64,000 bases of DNA from an uncultured Paracoccus sp. (GTDB taxonomy: Bacteria; Pseudomonadota; Alphaproteobacteria; Rhodobacterales; Rhodobacteraceae): contig NZ_CANMEH010000010.1 in assembly GCF_947496875.1 (NCBI RefSeq), forward strand, positions 1 to 64,000. The letters are read 5' to 3'. This document shows positions 1 through 11,579 of this stretch, piece after piece. The notes under the pieces were generated by a model. It made no database searches, had not been told where the DNA came from, and saw nothing but the letters and a program-made list of their open reading frames with translations. How positions within the stretch are numbered: the first letter of the stretch is position 1; each line of letters begins with the position of its first letter. Position numbers and translations under genes: made by a program.

Positions 1-587
1 CCACGAGGGCATCAAGGCCGCTATCTCGAAGGTTCTCAGCACCACTTGGCAGAGATGCCGCGTCCACTTCCAGCGCAACGCCCTCGCCCATGCCGGGAAG
101 AGCGGGCGGCGCGTGGTGTCCGCCTTCATCGCCACCGCCTTCGCACAGGACACGGCCGAAGCCGCCAGCACGCAGTGGCGCGCCGTGGCCGACCAGATCC
201 GGCCGAAGGTGCCCAAGCTCGCCACCATCATGGATGACGCCGAGCACGACGTGCTGGCTTACATGTCCTTCCCCAAGGAACACCGGGCCAAGCTGCACTC
301 GACCAACCCTATCGAAAGGCTGAACGGCGAGATCAAGCGCCGCACCGACGTCGTCGGAATATTCCCGAATGACGACGCCATCGTCCGCCTCGTCGGGGCT
401 TTGCTCCTCGAACAAAACGATGAATGGGCCGTTCAGCGCGCCCGCTACATGACGCTGGAAACCATCGCGCCGATGGGCGATGATCCCGTCATCAGCCTGC
501 CCGCAGTGGCATCCTGATCAAGCAGGCCCGCGCCGAACATCAAGGTGACGATCAGCGCCAGCTACACCACTCCATCGGACAGCATCG
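1..587 (+). mobile_element. IS256-family insertion sequence, right part
   Basis: The window opens inside an IS256-family element: the transposase reading frame enters from the left edge. Beyond its stop there are about 40 bases of non-coding sequence, then a CTACACCAC-containing stretch at 562-587 that resembles the ends of alphaproteobacterial IS256 elements. The exact end and any target duplication cannot be fixed because the left end is outside the window. Confidence 0.6.
2..517 (+). CDS. IS256-family (Mutator-type) transposase, C-terminal part, cut by window start
   Basis: The open frame runs from base 2 to the TGA at 515-517, giving about 171 residues of a protein normally near 400; the 5' part lies outside the window. 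The visible residues are typical of the C-terminal third of IS256/Mutator DDE transposases: the RCRVHFQRNALAH block near the left edge, then TNPIERLNGEIKRRTDVVGIFPN with the conserved glutamate of the DDE triad in the NPIERLN segment, and the usual tail in which a short helix follows AIVRLVGALLLEQNDEW. An internal GTG at 113 is only an in-frame codon. There is no frameshift in the visible part, so the element could be intact. Family assignment is secure; activity is unknown. Confidence 0.9.
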   Translation, partial: HEGIKAAISKVLSTTWQRCRVHFQRNALAHAGKSGRRVVSAFIATAFAQDTAEAASTQWRAVADQIRPKVPKLATIMDDAEHDVLAYMSFPKEHRAKLHSTNPIERLNGEIKRRTDVVGIFPNDDAIVRLVGALLLEQNDEWAVQRARYMTLETIAPMGDDPVISLPAVAS

Positions 588-1022
588 AGCGAAATCGGGA
601 ATGTGACGGCAAACCTGTCTTGGGCTGACCATTGAAGAGCTAAGCGACCCGCGTGCGGAAGTGCTCGGCGATGGGCATGATTTCTGGCTATTGTTTTACG
701 GGCGCAGACGCGGGTGGTTGAACGGACAACAGTAGGCGCTCCTCGGCCGCACGGACCCCACGAGCAATCAACTGGCGTAAAACAAAGAACTGCCCCGAGC
801 GGGGTGCGCCGGGTGCCAAGGGCGGTCCTGATGTTTGAACCTGCGTCCATCAGCTAGCAGCCCCGCGACATCAGCGGTCCGAATCCCGTGTGCTCCGCCA
901 CTTGCCCTCGCGAGAGTGTTCTCCCGATCCGGCTACGGCCGAATTTGTTCTTTGTCTGCGACGGTTATTCGGGGCGGGCAATCGGCCATGCCGCAGCGAA
1001 CTGGCGCCGAACTCACTGATGT
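518..1022. other. Non-coding stretch between IS256 and the glucan operon
   Basis: No convincing gene is visible on either strand; open frames here have no recognisable protein character. Bases 874-900 look like the 3' end of a tRNA (TCCGAAT loop-like segment, then GTGCTCCGCCA), but there is no matching 5' half upstream, so it is at most a fragment. Base composition is lower in GC than the operon to the right, consistent with insertion-derived debris. Confidence 0.5.
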
Positions 1023-1235
1023 TTAGGGCAAGTAATCGAATGCATCCGCGCTTTCATACAGCGCCTTAATCGCGGTAGAGAATGAAGTGCGCGTCGCGGC
1101 CTCCTTCAGGTCCAAAACACGGAACTTGTCGCCGATATTCGTAACGGCCTCGATCCGACGATACTGATCGCCGAAGCGTTCTGCGTACAGCGCCAGCCCC
1201 TTGAGCGGGTAGAGAGGCGGTCGAAGCGCGTTCAC
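1023..1235 (-). CDS. Small hypothetical protein or C-terminal remnant
   Basis: A 70-residue frame starting at a GTG (1233-1235), with an in-frame stop a few codons upstream, so it cannot extend much further. Residue use looks protein-like rather than a GC-rich shadow: it contains AERFGDQYRRIEAV, GDKFRVLDLKEAATR and ends ADAFDYLP. It resembles the tail of a larger protein and may be a fragment left by rearrangement next to the insertion sequence. It lies 127 bases beyond treY on the same strand and is not coupled to it. I do not recognise the family. Confidence 0.35.
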   Translation of the reverse strand: MNALRPPLYPLKGLALYAERFGDQYRRIEAVTNIGDKFRVLDLKEAATRTSFSTAIKALYESADAFDYLP

Positions 1236-1362
1236 CGCAAGTGCGTTGCTTCACAAGCTGCTCGCGCGCGCGGACCACGGCGGCGCGCCTGCCGCGCAGC
1301 CGCGAAACCGCGACTGGTGCAGGCGTACGCGGTCGAGCGCCAGGGACGGCCCAAAGCCCGGC

Positions 1363-3693
1363 TCAGCCGACGGCCATTCCGATCCATACAGGCTCCCTCG
1401 AGGGCCAGCGCTCCGGCGCCCCTAGGTCCGGCCAGACCGGCTCCCATGTTCCGCCGCCGGATGGCGGCGGTGCCGACATGTCGCCGCTGATCGCCAGCGC
1501 CACCCGCAGCCGGTCCGCGCCGTGCCTTCGGTCGAATGCGCAGATTCTAGGCGGCGCCTCTACCGGAATATAATCGCCATTCCTGAACAGCGCGGCATGC
1601 TCTTTCCGCAGCTGGAGAAGCCGCCGTGTGAGCCGCAGCTTGGTCAGGTCGAGCGGGCGCGCCAAAGCGGCCGGATCGTTCAGCGCCCGGTCCAGCATGT
1701 CGAAATCCACCGGCCTGCGGTTGTCCGGATCAGTCAGCGCATAACTGGCGATTTCGCAGCCTTGGTAGATGTCGGGAATGCCCGGCGCGGTCAGCTTCAG
1801 CGCGGTCTGGATCACCGAAAGCCGATCCGCGGCGGCGAAAATCCCATCCAGTTCCGGCGGAGGCGTGGGGAATTGCACCGCCAGCCTGCGCACATAGGCT
1901 GTGGCTGTGCCCTCCAGTTCCGTATCCGGCGCGGTCCAGTAGGTTTCCGTCTTGGCCTCGCGCAGCGCCTTGATGACGTGTTCCACCAGCCGGTCGGCGA
2001 AATTCCCGTCGGAGGCGTCGATTGCGAGAAAACTCTGCGCGACATACCACACGAGGTTCCTGTCGAGCCGATCCGGGGCGAACCCTTGGCAGATCCGGAA
2101 CCACGCTTCGAAAGAGGATGGCCGGCAGGTGATGGCAGCGATGCGCATCCGCGCGTCCTCGGACCGCTTGGTGTCATGCGAGGAGGTCAGGGTCAGCCCG
2201 TGCGGCATTCGCGCGGCGCGGTGTTCCATAGCCCGGTGGAACCCCTCGATCCCGAGTGCATCTTCACCCGGTTCGCTGCCCACCTCGTTGGCGGAGAGCA
2301 GCCGCACCTCGCGGAAGAACGCGGTATCCTCCTGGCTTTTCGCCACTGCTGCGCCGGTCACCTGCTGCATCCGTTCGCGCAGGCGTGCGGTCTCCGGGTC
2401 GGGCCTAGTCAGCACCTCGGCAAGGAATGGCAGGGCACCGGGATCGGGCAGCACCCTCGCCGCACGATCGGCCGTGCGCCGGATCAGGTCGGCATCCGGT
2501 CCGGACACATGGTCCGCTTCGGTGTAGCTGCGGTAGCGTGGGAAGGCGGCAATGAACTCAAGCAGCGCGACGCGCAGCGTCTCCGGTCCGAATTCCACGC
2601 CAAACCGATCGCGCGCCGCGATGTCCGACAGCAGCGCGTGCAGTGTCCAGAGCTCGGCTGCGAGGTCATGAGTCATGATCTGGATCCGCGCCCGCCGGAT
2701 CACCTCCTCCGGCGGGTCCGTGCGTCCGGTCGCCGTGCGGTAGGCGCCGTCGACGCGGGCTAGCCCGTCCGCGTCCGTCAGCAGCCGCGCGAAGGACCGT
2801 GCCGCGACGTAGCCGGTGGTCCCCTGCACGGGCCAGTCGGGCGGCAGTGTTTCGGACCCTGACAGGATCTTCTCGACCCAGATCGGCGTATCACCGACCC
2901 GGTCCCGCAGCCTGCGCAGATAGGCTTCCGGATTGGCCAGCCCGTCGACATGGTCGATCCTGATGCCGTTGACGATGCCCGCCCCGACAAGATCGAACAG
3001 CAACCGGTGGCTGTCCTCGAACACCGCGTCGTCCTCCACCCGGACGCCGATCAGGCTGGCGATATTGAAGAACCGCCGATGGCTGAGAATGTCGCTTTCG
3101 GTGCGCCAGTGAACCAGCCGCCAGGGCTGTTCGCCATGCAGCGCACGCAGCGCGTCCCGGCCACCGCCGCGCGCCGCCTTGAGCGCGGGCGTGCGGGCAA
3201 GCGGCACACGCAGCCCGCCCGCTGCTAGTACCGGGCCGTCCGCATCATCCTCCACGGCGAAACCGCCTTGCGACAGCACCGTCTCGAATGGGGCGGGCAG
3301 CCAAGGCAGGCGGATTCGCCCCGCCGAAGGGTCGAGGTCCAAATGCCGGGCATAGCGGCTGGCCGCGCCGTTGCGCAACACGTCGCGCAGCCAAGGCGTC
3401 GCGACCGAGAACGCCACGTGGTTCGGAACGATGTCGAGGATCAGGCCGAGCCCTTCTGCCCGCAACGTGCGCGACAGCCGTTCCAGCCCCTCGCGCCCGC
3501 CAAGTTCCGGCTCGACCACGTTGGGGTCGATGACGTCGTAGCCATGCGAGGAGCCGGGCTGGGCGGCGAACAAAGGCGAGGCATAGACATGGCTCACCCC
3601 GAGCCGCGCGAGGTAGGGCGCCAGCCGCGCCGCGCGGTCGAAATCCATGCCCGCGCGAAATTGCAGGCGGTAGCAGGCGGTCGGCAAATTCAT
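1363..3693 (-). CDS. treY: Malto-oligosyltrehalose synthase TreY
   Basis: TreY is a cytoplasmic GH13 enzyme (EC 5.4.99.15) that isomerises the reducing-end alpha-1,4 bond of a malto-oligosaccharide to the alpha,alpha-1,1 bond of trehalose, making malto-oligosyltrehalose for TreZ. The 776-residue product has the family N-terminus with YRLQF near residue 8 and YASPLF near 38, then NHVAF at 91-95, GIRIDHVDGL at 243-252 with D247 as predicted nucleophile, WVEK with E274 as acid/base, and SSHDTKR with D507 as third carboxylate. It is the last gene of the seven-gene operon; its ATG overlaps the malQ stop as ATGA. Length fits the family, and the frame is intact. Confidence 0.93.
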   Translation of the reverse strand: MNLPTACYRLQFRAGMDFDRAARLAPYLARLGVSHVYASPLFAAQPGSSHGYDVIDPNVVEPELGGREGLERLSRTLRAEGLGLILDIVPNHVAFSVATPWLRDVLRNGAASRYARHLDLDPSAGRIRLPWLPAPFETVLSQGGFAVEDDADGPVLAAGGLRVPLARTPALKAARGGGRDALRALHGEQPWRLVHWRTESDILSHRRFFNIASLIGVRVEDDAVFEDSHRLLFDLVGAGIVNGIRIDHVDGLANPEAYLRRLRDRVGDTPIWVEKILSGSETLPPDWPVQGTTGYVAARSFARLLTDADGLARVDGAYRTATGRTDPPEEVIRRARIQIMTHDLAAELWTLHALLSDIAARDRFGVEFGPETLRVALLEFIAAFPRYRSYTEADHVSGPDADLIRRTADRAARVLPDPGALPFLAEVLTRPDPETARLRERMQQVTGAAVAKSQEDTAFFREVRLLSANEVGSEPGEDALGIEGFHRAMEHRAARMPHGLTLTSSHDTKRSEDARMRIAAITCRPSSFEAWFRICQGFAPDRLDRNLVWYVAQSFLAIDASDGNFADRLVEHVIKALREAKTETYWTAPDTELEGTATAYVRRLAVQFPTPPPELDGIFAAADRLSVIQTALKLTAPGIPDIYQGCEIASYALTDPDNRRPVDFDMLDRALNDPAALARPLDLTKLRLTRRLLQLRKEHAALFRNGDYIPVEAPPRICAFDRRHGADRLRVALAISGDMSAPPPSGGGTWEPVWPDLGAPERWPSREPVWIGMAVG

Positions 3694-5504
3694 GAGCCGT
3701 TCTTTGCGCGGGGGCGTTCGCGCCGCATCAGTGCCGCCGTGGCGGCGAAAACCGGATGGACCGCGATGTCTTCGACGGGAACCGGGCTTTTCGGCCGCCA
3801 GTTCGGGTATTCGTCCGATGTGCCGGGCACGTTCGTCGGCACCTCCGGTCCGGTCAGATCGGCGAGCCGTACACCGACCAGGCAGGCGGGACTGCGCGCG
3901 AGAAAGAGATGCGCGGCGTCCAGCACCTGCGGCGGCAGCTCCGGCGCATCCGCCGGAACCGGCGCCTCAAGCGTTCCCGCCCGCCGGAACGCGCGCAGCA
4001 TCGCGGCGCGCTCCTCGCCACGCCGAAGCGCGTCGCAGTCGGAATTCCCGGCGTCCAGTTGCCCGAATGCCCGCCGCCGCGCCACGTCCTCTCCCTTCCA
4101 CCAAGAGGCAAAAACCGGCAGATCGTGGGTGGACAGGCACGCCAGCGCCTTTCGCGGGTAACGCGCCGGGGATCGGAAGCCGCGCGCGGTCTGTTCGAAG
4201 ATAAGGATGCGATAGGACAGGATGTTGGCCTCGGCCATGGCCCGCTGGAAACCCCGCGGCACGAATCCCAAGTCCTCTCCGATGATGATGGCGCGGTATT
4301 CGCGTGACAAGCCGGCGAGACGGCTCAGGAAGTCGGCAAAGGGATAGCGCAGGTGCGCGCCCTCGGCGGGCGTTGCGCCCTCCGGCACAAGGTAGAGTTG
4401 CCACAGCGCCATCGCGTGGTCGATGCGCAGGGCCCCGGCGCCGCGCAACTGTGCCGCGGTCATTTCGCGGAACGAAGCGAAATCGGTGTCCTTTAGCGCC
4501 GTGGGCGACGGCGCCGCAAGCCCCCAGTCCTGGCCTTGCTCCGCGTACATGTCGGGCGGTGCGCCCACGGTGAGGCCCGACAGGGTGGCCGCCGCGCCCG
4601 ACCAGATGGCCGACCCGTCCGGAGCCTCGCCCACGGCGAGGTCGAGGTACAGTCCGATCCTCATGCCGGCGTCGCGGGCCGCCTGCGCCGCGGCGTCGAG
4701 TTGCCGGCGCGCGATCATCTGCAACCACATGTGAAACCGGATGTCCGGCGCGATCTCGCGCGCGAGGTCGCTGGCAGCGGCCGCTTCTGGGTCGCGCAAT
4801 TCCTTGGGCCAGTCGCGCCAGCCTGCGCCGAGCCCGCGCGCAACCATGCGGGCGGAAAGCGCCTCGAACAACGCGTGGAGGCGCAGAGCCGTGCCGCACC
4901 GCCGGTCGAACGCGTCCACTGCTTCGTCTTGTGGATCGCGGTCGAAGACCGCGCGCAAGGCGGGGAGCTTTGCCGCCGCCACTGCGGGATAATCCACCAA
5001 CTCGCCCGCATGCAGACTGTCCATGCTCGCAGGCAGTTCTGCCCCGACGAGATCCGGCGCGATGTAGAGCGGGTTGAGGAATCGGCGGTTCGAGGGCGAG
5101 AACGGGCTGCGCCTGTCGGGGTCGGCCAGGAACAGCGCGTGAACCGGGTTGATCCCGAGGAAATCCGCGCCCTGCGCGCCGGCGATTCGGGCGAGCTCGG
5201 CGAGGTCCGCGAAATCACCGATTCCCCAGTTCCGCGCCGAACGCAGTTCATAAAGCTGGCAGAACAGACCCCATCCCGGCGTCTCCAGAAGGGTCTCGGG
5301 CAGCCAGCATCTTGCATGCGCCGGCACCTCCATCCGTCGCGGCGGCGGATCGCCGCCAAGCTTGCCTTCGAGATCGACCCCGAGGCTTTGGAGGATCAGC
5401 CGCTTGGTCGTATCCGGCACCGGCCGCGTATCGCCGGTGAAGTAATCGGTGTAGGACAGCGTCAGCCCGTGGTGCCGCGCCAGCCGATCCAGTGCCGTGG
5501 ACAT
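3690..5504 (-). CDS. malQ: 4-alpha-glucanotransferase (amylomaltase) MalQ
   Basis: MalQ (EC 2.4.1.25, GH77) transfers alpha-1,4-glucan segments between malto-oligosaccharides and releases glucose, here probably recycling short maltodextrins. The 604-residue protein shows LGINPVHALF and SPSNRRFLNPLYI at about 115-148, the nucleophile region ALRIDHAMALW with D362, IIIGEDLG with acid/base E410, and CLSTHDLP further on. The start chosen is the ATG at 5502-5504, preceded by a strong AAGGAGG; it overlaps the treZ stop as TGATG. The open frame extends further upstream, but that part is antisense-like and inside treZ. Some bacterial MalQ proteins carry an extra N-terminal domain, and this one has only a short one. 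Confidence 0.92.
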   Translation of the reverse strand: MSTALDRLARHHGLTLSYTDYFTGDTRPVPDTTKRLILQSLGVDLEGKLGGDPPPRRMEVPAHARCWLPETLLETPGWGLFCQLYELRSARNWGIGDFADLAELARIAGAQGADFLGINPVHALFLADPDRRSPFSPSNRRFLNPLYIAPDLVGAELPASMDSLHAGELVDYPAVAAAKLPALRAVFDRDPQDEAVDAFDRRCGTALRLHALFEALSARMVARGLGAGWRDWPKELRDPEAAAASDLAREIAPDIRFHMWLQMIARRQLDAAAQAARDAGMRIGLYLDLAVGEAPDGSAIWSGAAATLSGLTVGAPPDMYAEQGQDWGLAAPSPTALKDTDFASFREMTAAQLRGAGALRIDHAMALWQLYLVPEGATPAEGAHLRYPFADFLSRLAGLSREYRAIIIGEDLGFVPRGFQRAMAEANILSYRILIFEQTARGFRSPARYPRKALACLSTHDLPVFASWWKGEDVARRRAFGQLDAGNSDCDALRRGEERAAMLRAFRRAGTLEAPVPADAPELPPQVLDAAHLFLARSPACLVGVRLADLTGPEVPTNVPGTSDEYPNWRPKSPVPVEDIAVHPVFAATAALMRRERPRAKNGS

Positions 5505-7258
5505 CACGCCTCCTTCAGAAAATGCACGGCGGTCGCGGCGGCGCCGGGGGCGGTCCGGTGCAATTCGACACCCGCCGCGGGCAGCATGTCGCGCGGCGCA
5601 CCCGGGAACGCCGCGCGCAGCTGCAACAGCGCATCGCCAAGCCGCCAATCCACCGCCAGAACGCCGTCCGCGGCTTTCAGAACCGTCCCTGTATATCCGC
5701 CCGCGCGCCGCAGATGCGGAACGATCCGGGTGCGGCGAAGATCGAGCAGGCGCCGCACCCGGTCCTGCACGCCCTGTCCTGCCGGGCTGTCGCGGCGCGA
5801 CGGATCGAGCCGGGAGGCCTCCATGACCTGCCTGTCGATCGGGTCCGGCACGTCCACCCCTGTCCCCTCGAACCCGGTGAACCCCGCGAATTCGCGCCGC
5901 CGACCCTCGCGCACGGCCGCCGCGAGGTCGCCCTCGAACCCCGCGAAGAACAGGAAGGGGCGGGTCTCGCCGTATTCCTCGCCCATGAACATCAAGGGGA
6001 TATGCGGCGACAGCAGGTGAATGGCGCCAAGCGCCTCCAGCGTGTCCGCGTCGGTGAGCGAAATCAGCCGTTCGCCGCGCGCGCGGTTGCCGGTCTGGTC
6101 GTGGTTTTGCAGGAAATCGACGAAGGCGACCGGCGGCAGATGGGCGGAGGGCTCTCCGCGCCCGTCCTCGCCCTGGAAGGCGAAGCCCTCGGCCAGTGCC
6201 CGGCCGAACTGGCCGAGCGGGTCGGAAGCGAATGCCGCATAATACCCTTCGGTCTCGCCCGTGGCGAGTACGTGCGCCGCGTTGTGAAAATCGTCGTTCC
6301 ATTCTGCGGTGTACCCCACCACGACGCCGTCCCGACGCTCGTGCAGGTGGGTAACGTTCCGGTTGTCTTCGGTTGTCAGATGGACCGGGCAGCCTGGGAG
6401 GCGGGCGCGCAGTTCCCCTGCCATCTCGACAAGCAATTCCGGCTCGGACGGATCAACGATCTGGTCAATGGCGTCGAGCCGCAGCCCGTCGAACCCGAAC
6501 TCGCCGAGCCAGTATAGTGCATTTTCTATGAAGAACCGCCGCACCGGGCGACGGGTATAGTCGATCCCGGCCCCCCAAGGTGTCTGCCGAGCCGCGTCAA
6601 AGAACCGTTCGGCATATGCGTGCAGGTAGTTCCCGTCCGGCCCGAAGTGGTTGTAGACCACATCGAGCAGCACGATAAGCCCGTGGTCATGCGCCGTTTC
6701 GACCATTGCCGCGAGATCGTCCGGCGTGCCGTAGGCGGGGTGCGGTGCGTAGGGCAGAACCCCGTCATAGCCCCAGCCTCGGTCCCCGGCGAATTGCGCC
6801 ACGGGCATGATCTCGATCGCCGTGAAGCCGAGCGCTGCCAGCCGGCTGAATTCGGCAGCCGCCGCACGGAAGGTCCCGGCTTCGGTGAAGGTTCCGACGT
6901 GAAGCTCGTAGATCACCGCCTCCTCCCAAGGGCGGTCGCACCAACCGCGGCACATGCGCGGCGGGGTCAGCAGCGACGGGCCATGCACCCCATTTTCCTG
7001 CCGGCGCGCAGCGGGATCGGGCACAGCCAGCCCGTCCGGCATGACGAACGCGTAAGCGGTGCCGGACGGCGCGGCCACGTCAAGCGTGAACCAGCCCGGA
7101 TCGCCGGTGTGGGCGCTGCCCTCTGCCGCGCGCATCGGATGATCCGCACCGCCGATGCTCACCGCCACCGCATCGGCATCCGGCGCCCAGAGCCGCAGCG
7201 ACCATTGGTCGGTTCCCGCGCGCGGCACCGCGCCCCACGTGTATCTGTCTGCGGTCAT
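5504..7258 (-). CDS. treZ: Malto-oligosyltrehalose trehalohydrolase TreZ
   Basis: TreZ (EC 3.2.1.141, GH13) hydrolyses the alpha-1,4 bond next to the trehalose unit made by TreY, releasing free trehalose. The 584-residue product has an N-terminal beta-sandwich (about 1-100, LRLWAPDADAVAV), then VIYELHVGTFT at 116-126, MPVAQF, DVVYNHFGPDG at 199-209, GLRLDAIDQI with D262 as nucleophile, TTED with E297 as acid/base, and LQNHDQTGNR carrying the third acid. The start is the ATG at 7256-7258, overlapping the glgX stop as ATGA; the open frame continues upstream inside glgX but only as shadow sequence. Position between glgX and malQ, with treY two genes on, supports the trehalohydrolase call over plain GlgB/GlgX. 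Confidence 0.93.
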   Translation of the reverse strand: MTADRYTWGAVPRAGTDQWSLRLWAPDADAVAVSIGGADHPMRAAEGSAHTGDPGWFTLDVAAPSGTAYAFVMPDGLAVPDPAARRQENGVHGPSLLTPPRMCRGWCDRPWEEAVIYELHVGTFTEAGTFRAAAAEFSRLAALGFTAIEIMPVAQFAGDRGWGYDGVLPYAPHPAYGTPDDLAAMVETAHDHGLIVLLDVVYNHFGPDGNYLHAYAERFFDAARQTPWGAGIDYTRRPVRRFFIENALYWLGEFGFDGLRLDAIDQIVDPSEPELLVEMAGELRARLPGCPVHLTTEDNRNVTHLHERRDGVVVGYTAEWNDDFHNAAHVLATGETEGYYAAFASDPLGQFGRALAEGFAFQGEDGRGEPSAHLPPVAFVDFLQNHDQTGNRARGERLISLTDADTLEALGAIHLLSPHIPLMFMGEEYGETRPFLFFAGFEGDLAAAVREGRRREFAGFTGFEGTGVDVPDPIDRQVMEASRLDPSRRDSPAGQGVQDRVRRLLDLRRTRIVPHLRRAGGYTGTVLKAADGVLAVDWRLGDALLQLRAAFPGAPRDMLPAAGVELHRTAPGAAATAVHFLKEA

Positions 7259-9356
7259 CGCGGTCCTCCGGTTCGCAGCAGGTGCAGGGTGCGGGCGCGC
7301 AGGGCGAAGGTTTCCGCGGAGAGCCGCCTGCGTCCCGCCGGATCGGCCAGCCCCTCGGCGGTATCCACGAGCCGCGCCCAGACGCGCCCCGCATCTCCCG
7401 GCAGCACGAAATCCAAATCGATGTCGCTGGCGTTCAGCAGCATCAAAAGGAAGGTTCCGTTCTCGTGCATCAAGAGCCCGGTCGCGCGGTTCTCCCCGTT
7501 CTCCCAATCCTGCGGTTCCATCCGCCCGCCCTCGGGGCGCAGCCAGCGCGCAAAGCGGTTGTAGCGGGCGTCCGGCCCGGCATGCAGGTAACGGTTGGCC
7601 AGGAACAGCCCGTGCGCCTTGCGCACGCCAATAAGCCCGCGCACGAAGCGCTCGAAGGCAAGCTGCCGGTCGTCTGTCTGCCAGTCGAACCAGTTCATCG
7701 GGCCCGGCTGACAATAGGAATTGTTGTTGCCGCCTTGGCTGCGTCCGCGTTCGTCGCCCATCAGCAGCATCGGCGTGCCTTGGCTAAGCATCAGCGTGGC
7801 GATCAGGTTCCGCCTTTGCCGGTCGCGCAGTTCGATGATGCCGCCATCGTCGGTCTCGCCCTCGACGCCGTGGTTCCAACTGAGATTGTGGGAATGGCCG
7901 TCGCGGTTGTCCTCGCCGTTCTCCTCGTTGTGCTTGTCGTTGTAGGACACGAGATCCATCAGCGTGAACCCGTCATGGGCCGTGATGAAATTGACGCTGG
8001 ACCACGGGCGCCGCCCGGAATGGGCAAAGATATTTGCCGATCCCAGGATGCGGCCCGCGACGTGGCCGAGCTGGCCCGGATCGCCCTTCCAGTAGGACCG
8101 CGCCGTGTCGCGGTACTTGTCGTTCCATTCGGCCCAGCCCGGCGGAAAGTTTCCGAGCTGGTAGCCGTTCGGCCCGGTGTCCCAAGGCTCGGCGATCAGT
8201 TTGACATTGGCAAGTAACGGGTCTTGGCGCACCGCCTCGAGGAAGATCGCGTCCTCGGAATACTGGTCGCCGACGCGCCCCAGCGTCGTCGCCAGATCAA
8301 ACCGGAATCCATCCACATGGCATTCCTTGACCCAGTAGCGCAGAGAATCCATCACCATCTGCAACACCCGGCTTTGCCGCAACTTCAGCGAATTTCCGGT
8401 CCCGGTGGTGTCGAAATAGAACCGCGGATCGTCCGCCAGCGTGTAGTAGCTGGCATTGTCGATGCCGCGGAAGGACAATGTCGGGCCAAGGTGGTTGCCT
8501 TCGGCGGTGTGGTTGTAGACCACGTCGAGGATCACCTCGATCCCGGCCTCGTGCAGGCGGCGGACCAGCAGCTTGAACTCGTGCAGGTTGCCGCCGCGCG
8601 TGAGGTATCGCGGCGCGGGCGCAAAGAAGCCCAGCGTGGAATAGCCCCACCAGTTCACCAGCCCCTGGTTCGCGAGATGGCCCTCGTCGTAGAACGCCTG
8701 AATAGGCAGCAATTCGAGCGAGGTGACGCCGAGCTTCACGAGATGGTCGATGACGCGCGGATCGGCCAGGCCCTCGAAGGTGCCGCGCAACGGCGCGTCG
8801 ATGCCCTCGTGGCCCATTGTCATTCCGCCGACGTGCGCCTCGTAGGCGATGACGCGGCCGAAGGGAATGTCTGGTGACACGTCGCCCCCCCAGGTATGCG
8901 CGGGGTCCACCACCACGCATTTAGGCATCACGAAGGCGCTGTCGCGCCGGTCGAAGGACAGGTCTTCCTTCTGGTGGCCCATCCGATAGCCGAACAGCGA
9001 GTCGTGCCAGCGCAGGTTGCCGTGGTGTTGCAGCGCGTAGGGATCGAGGAGCAGCTTGTTGGGGTTGAACCTGTGGCCCGCCTCGGGCGCATAGGGGCCA
9101 TGCACCCGGTAGCCGTAAAGCTGGCCGGGCCGCACGTCGGGCAGGTAACCGTGGAACACCTGATGGGTGTATTCGGGCAGTTCGATGCGTTCGATCTCGC
9201 GCCGGCCACGCCGGTCGAACAGGCACAGTTCGACCTTGCTCGCGTGCGCGGAGAACAGCGCGAAATTGCTTCCCGTGCCGTTCCAGCACGCGCCGAGCGG
9301 CACGTCCGACCCGGACTGGACGCGGCGATTCAGAAGCGGCGGCGTCTCTATGGCGC

Positions 9357-9360
<4 letters not shown>
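7255..9360 (-). CDS. glgX: Glycogen debranching enzyme GlgX
   Basis: GlgX (EC 3.2.1.196, isoamylase-type GH13) cleaves alpha-1,6 branch points, giving linear malto-oligosaccharides suitable for TreY and MalQ. The protein has 701 residues: CBM48-like N-terminal domain ([20 protein letters not shown], 21-40), YEAHVGGMT at 173-181, [16 protein letters not shown] at 279-294 with the isoamylase-type insertion after [18 protein letters not shown] with nucleophile D355, LIAEPWD with E391, and [10 protein letters not shown]. GlgX and TreX-type debranching enzymes of TreY/TreZ operons cannot be told apart confidently by reading; both fit. The ATG at 9358-9360 overlaps the glgB stop as ATGA. Confidence 0.92.

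Positions 9361-11575
<2,215 letters not shown>

Positions 11576-11579
<4 letters not shown>

Noticed and set aside
874..900. Complete tRNA gene
   Set aside because: Only a degenerate 3' end is visible; the T-stem pairs poorly, the loop has C in place of the second T, and no complementary 5' acceptor half is found upstream.
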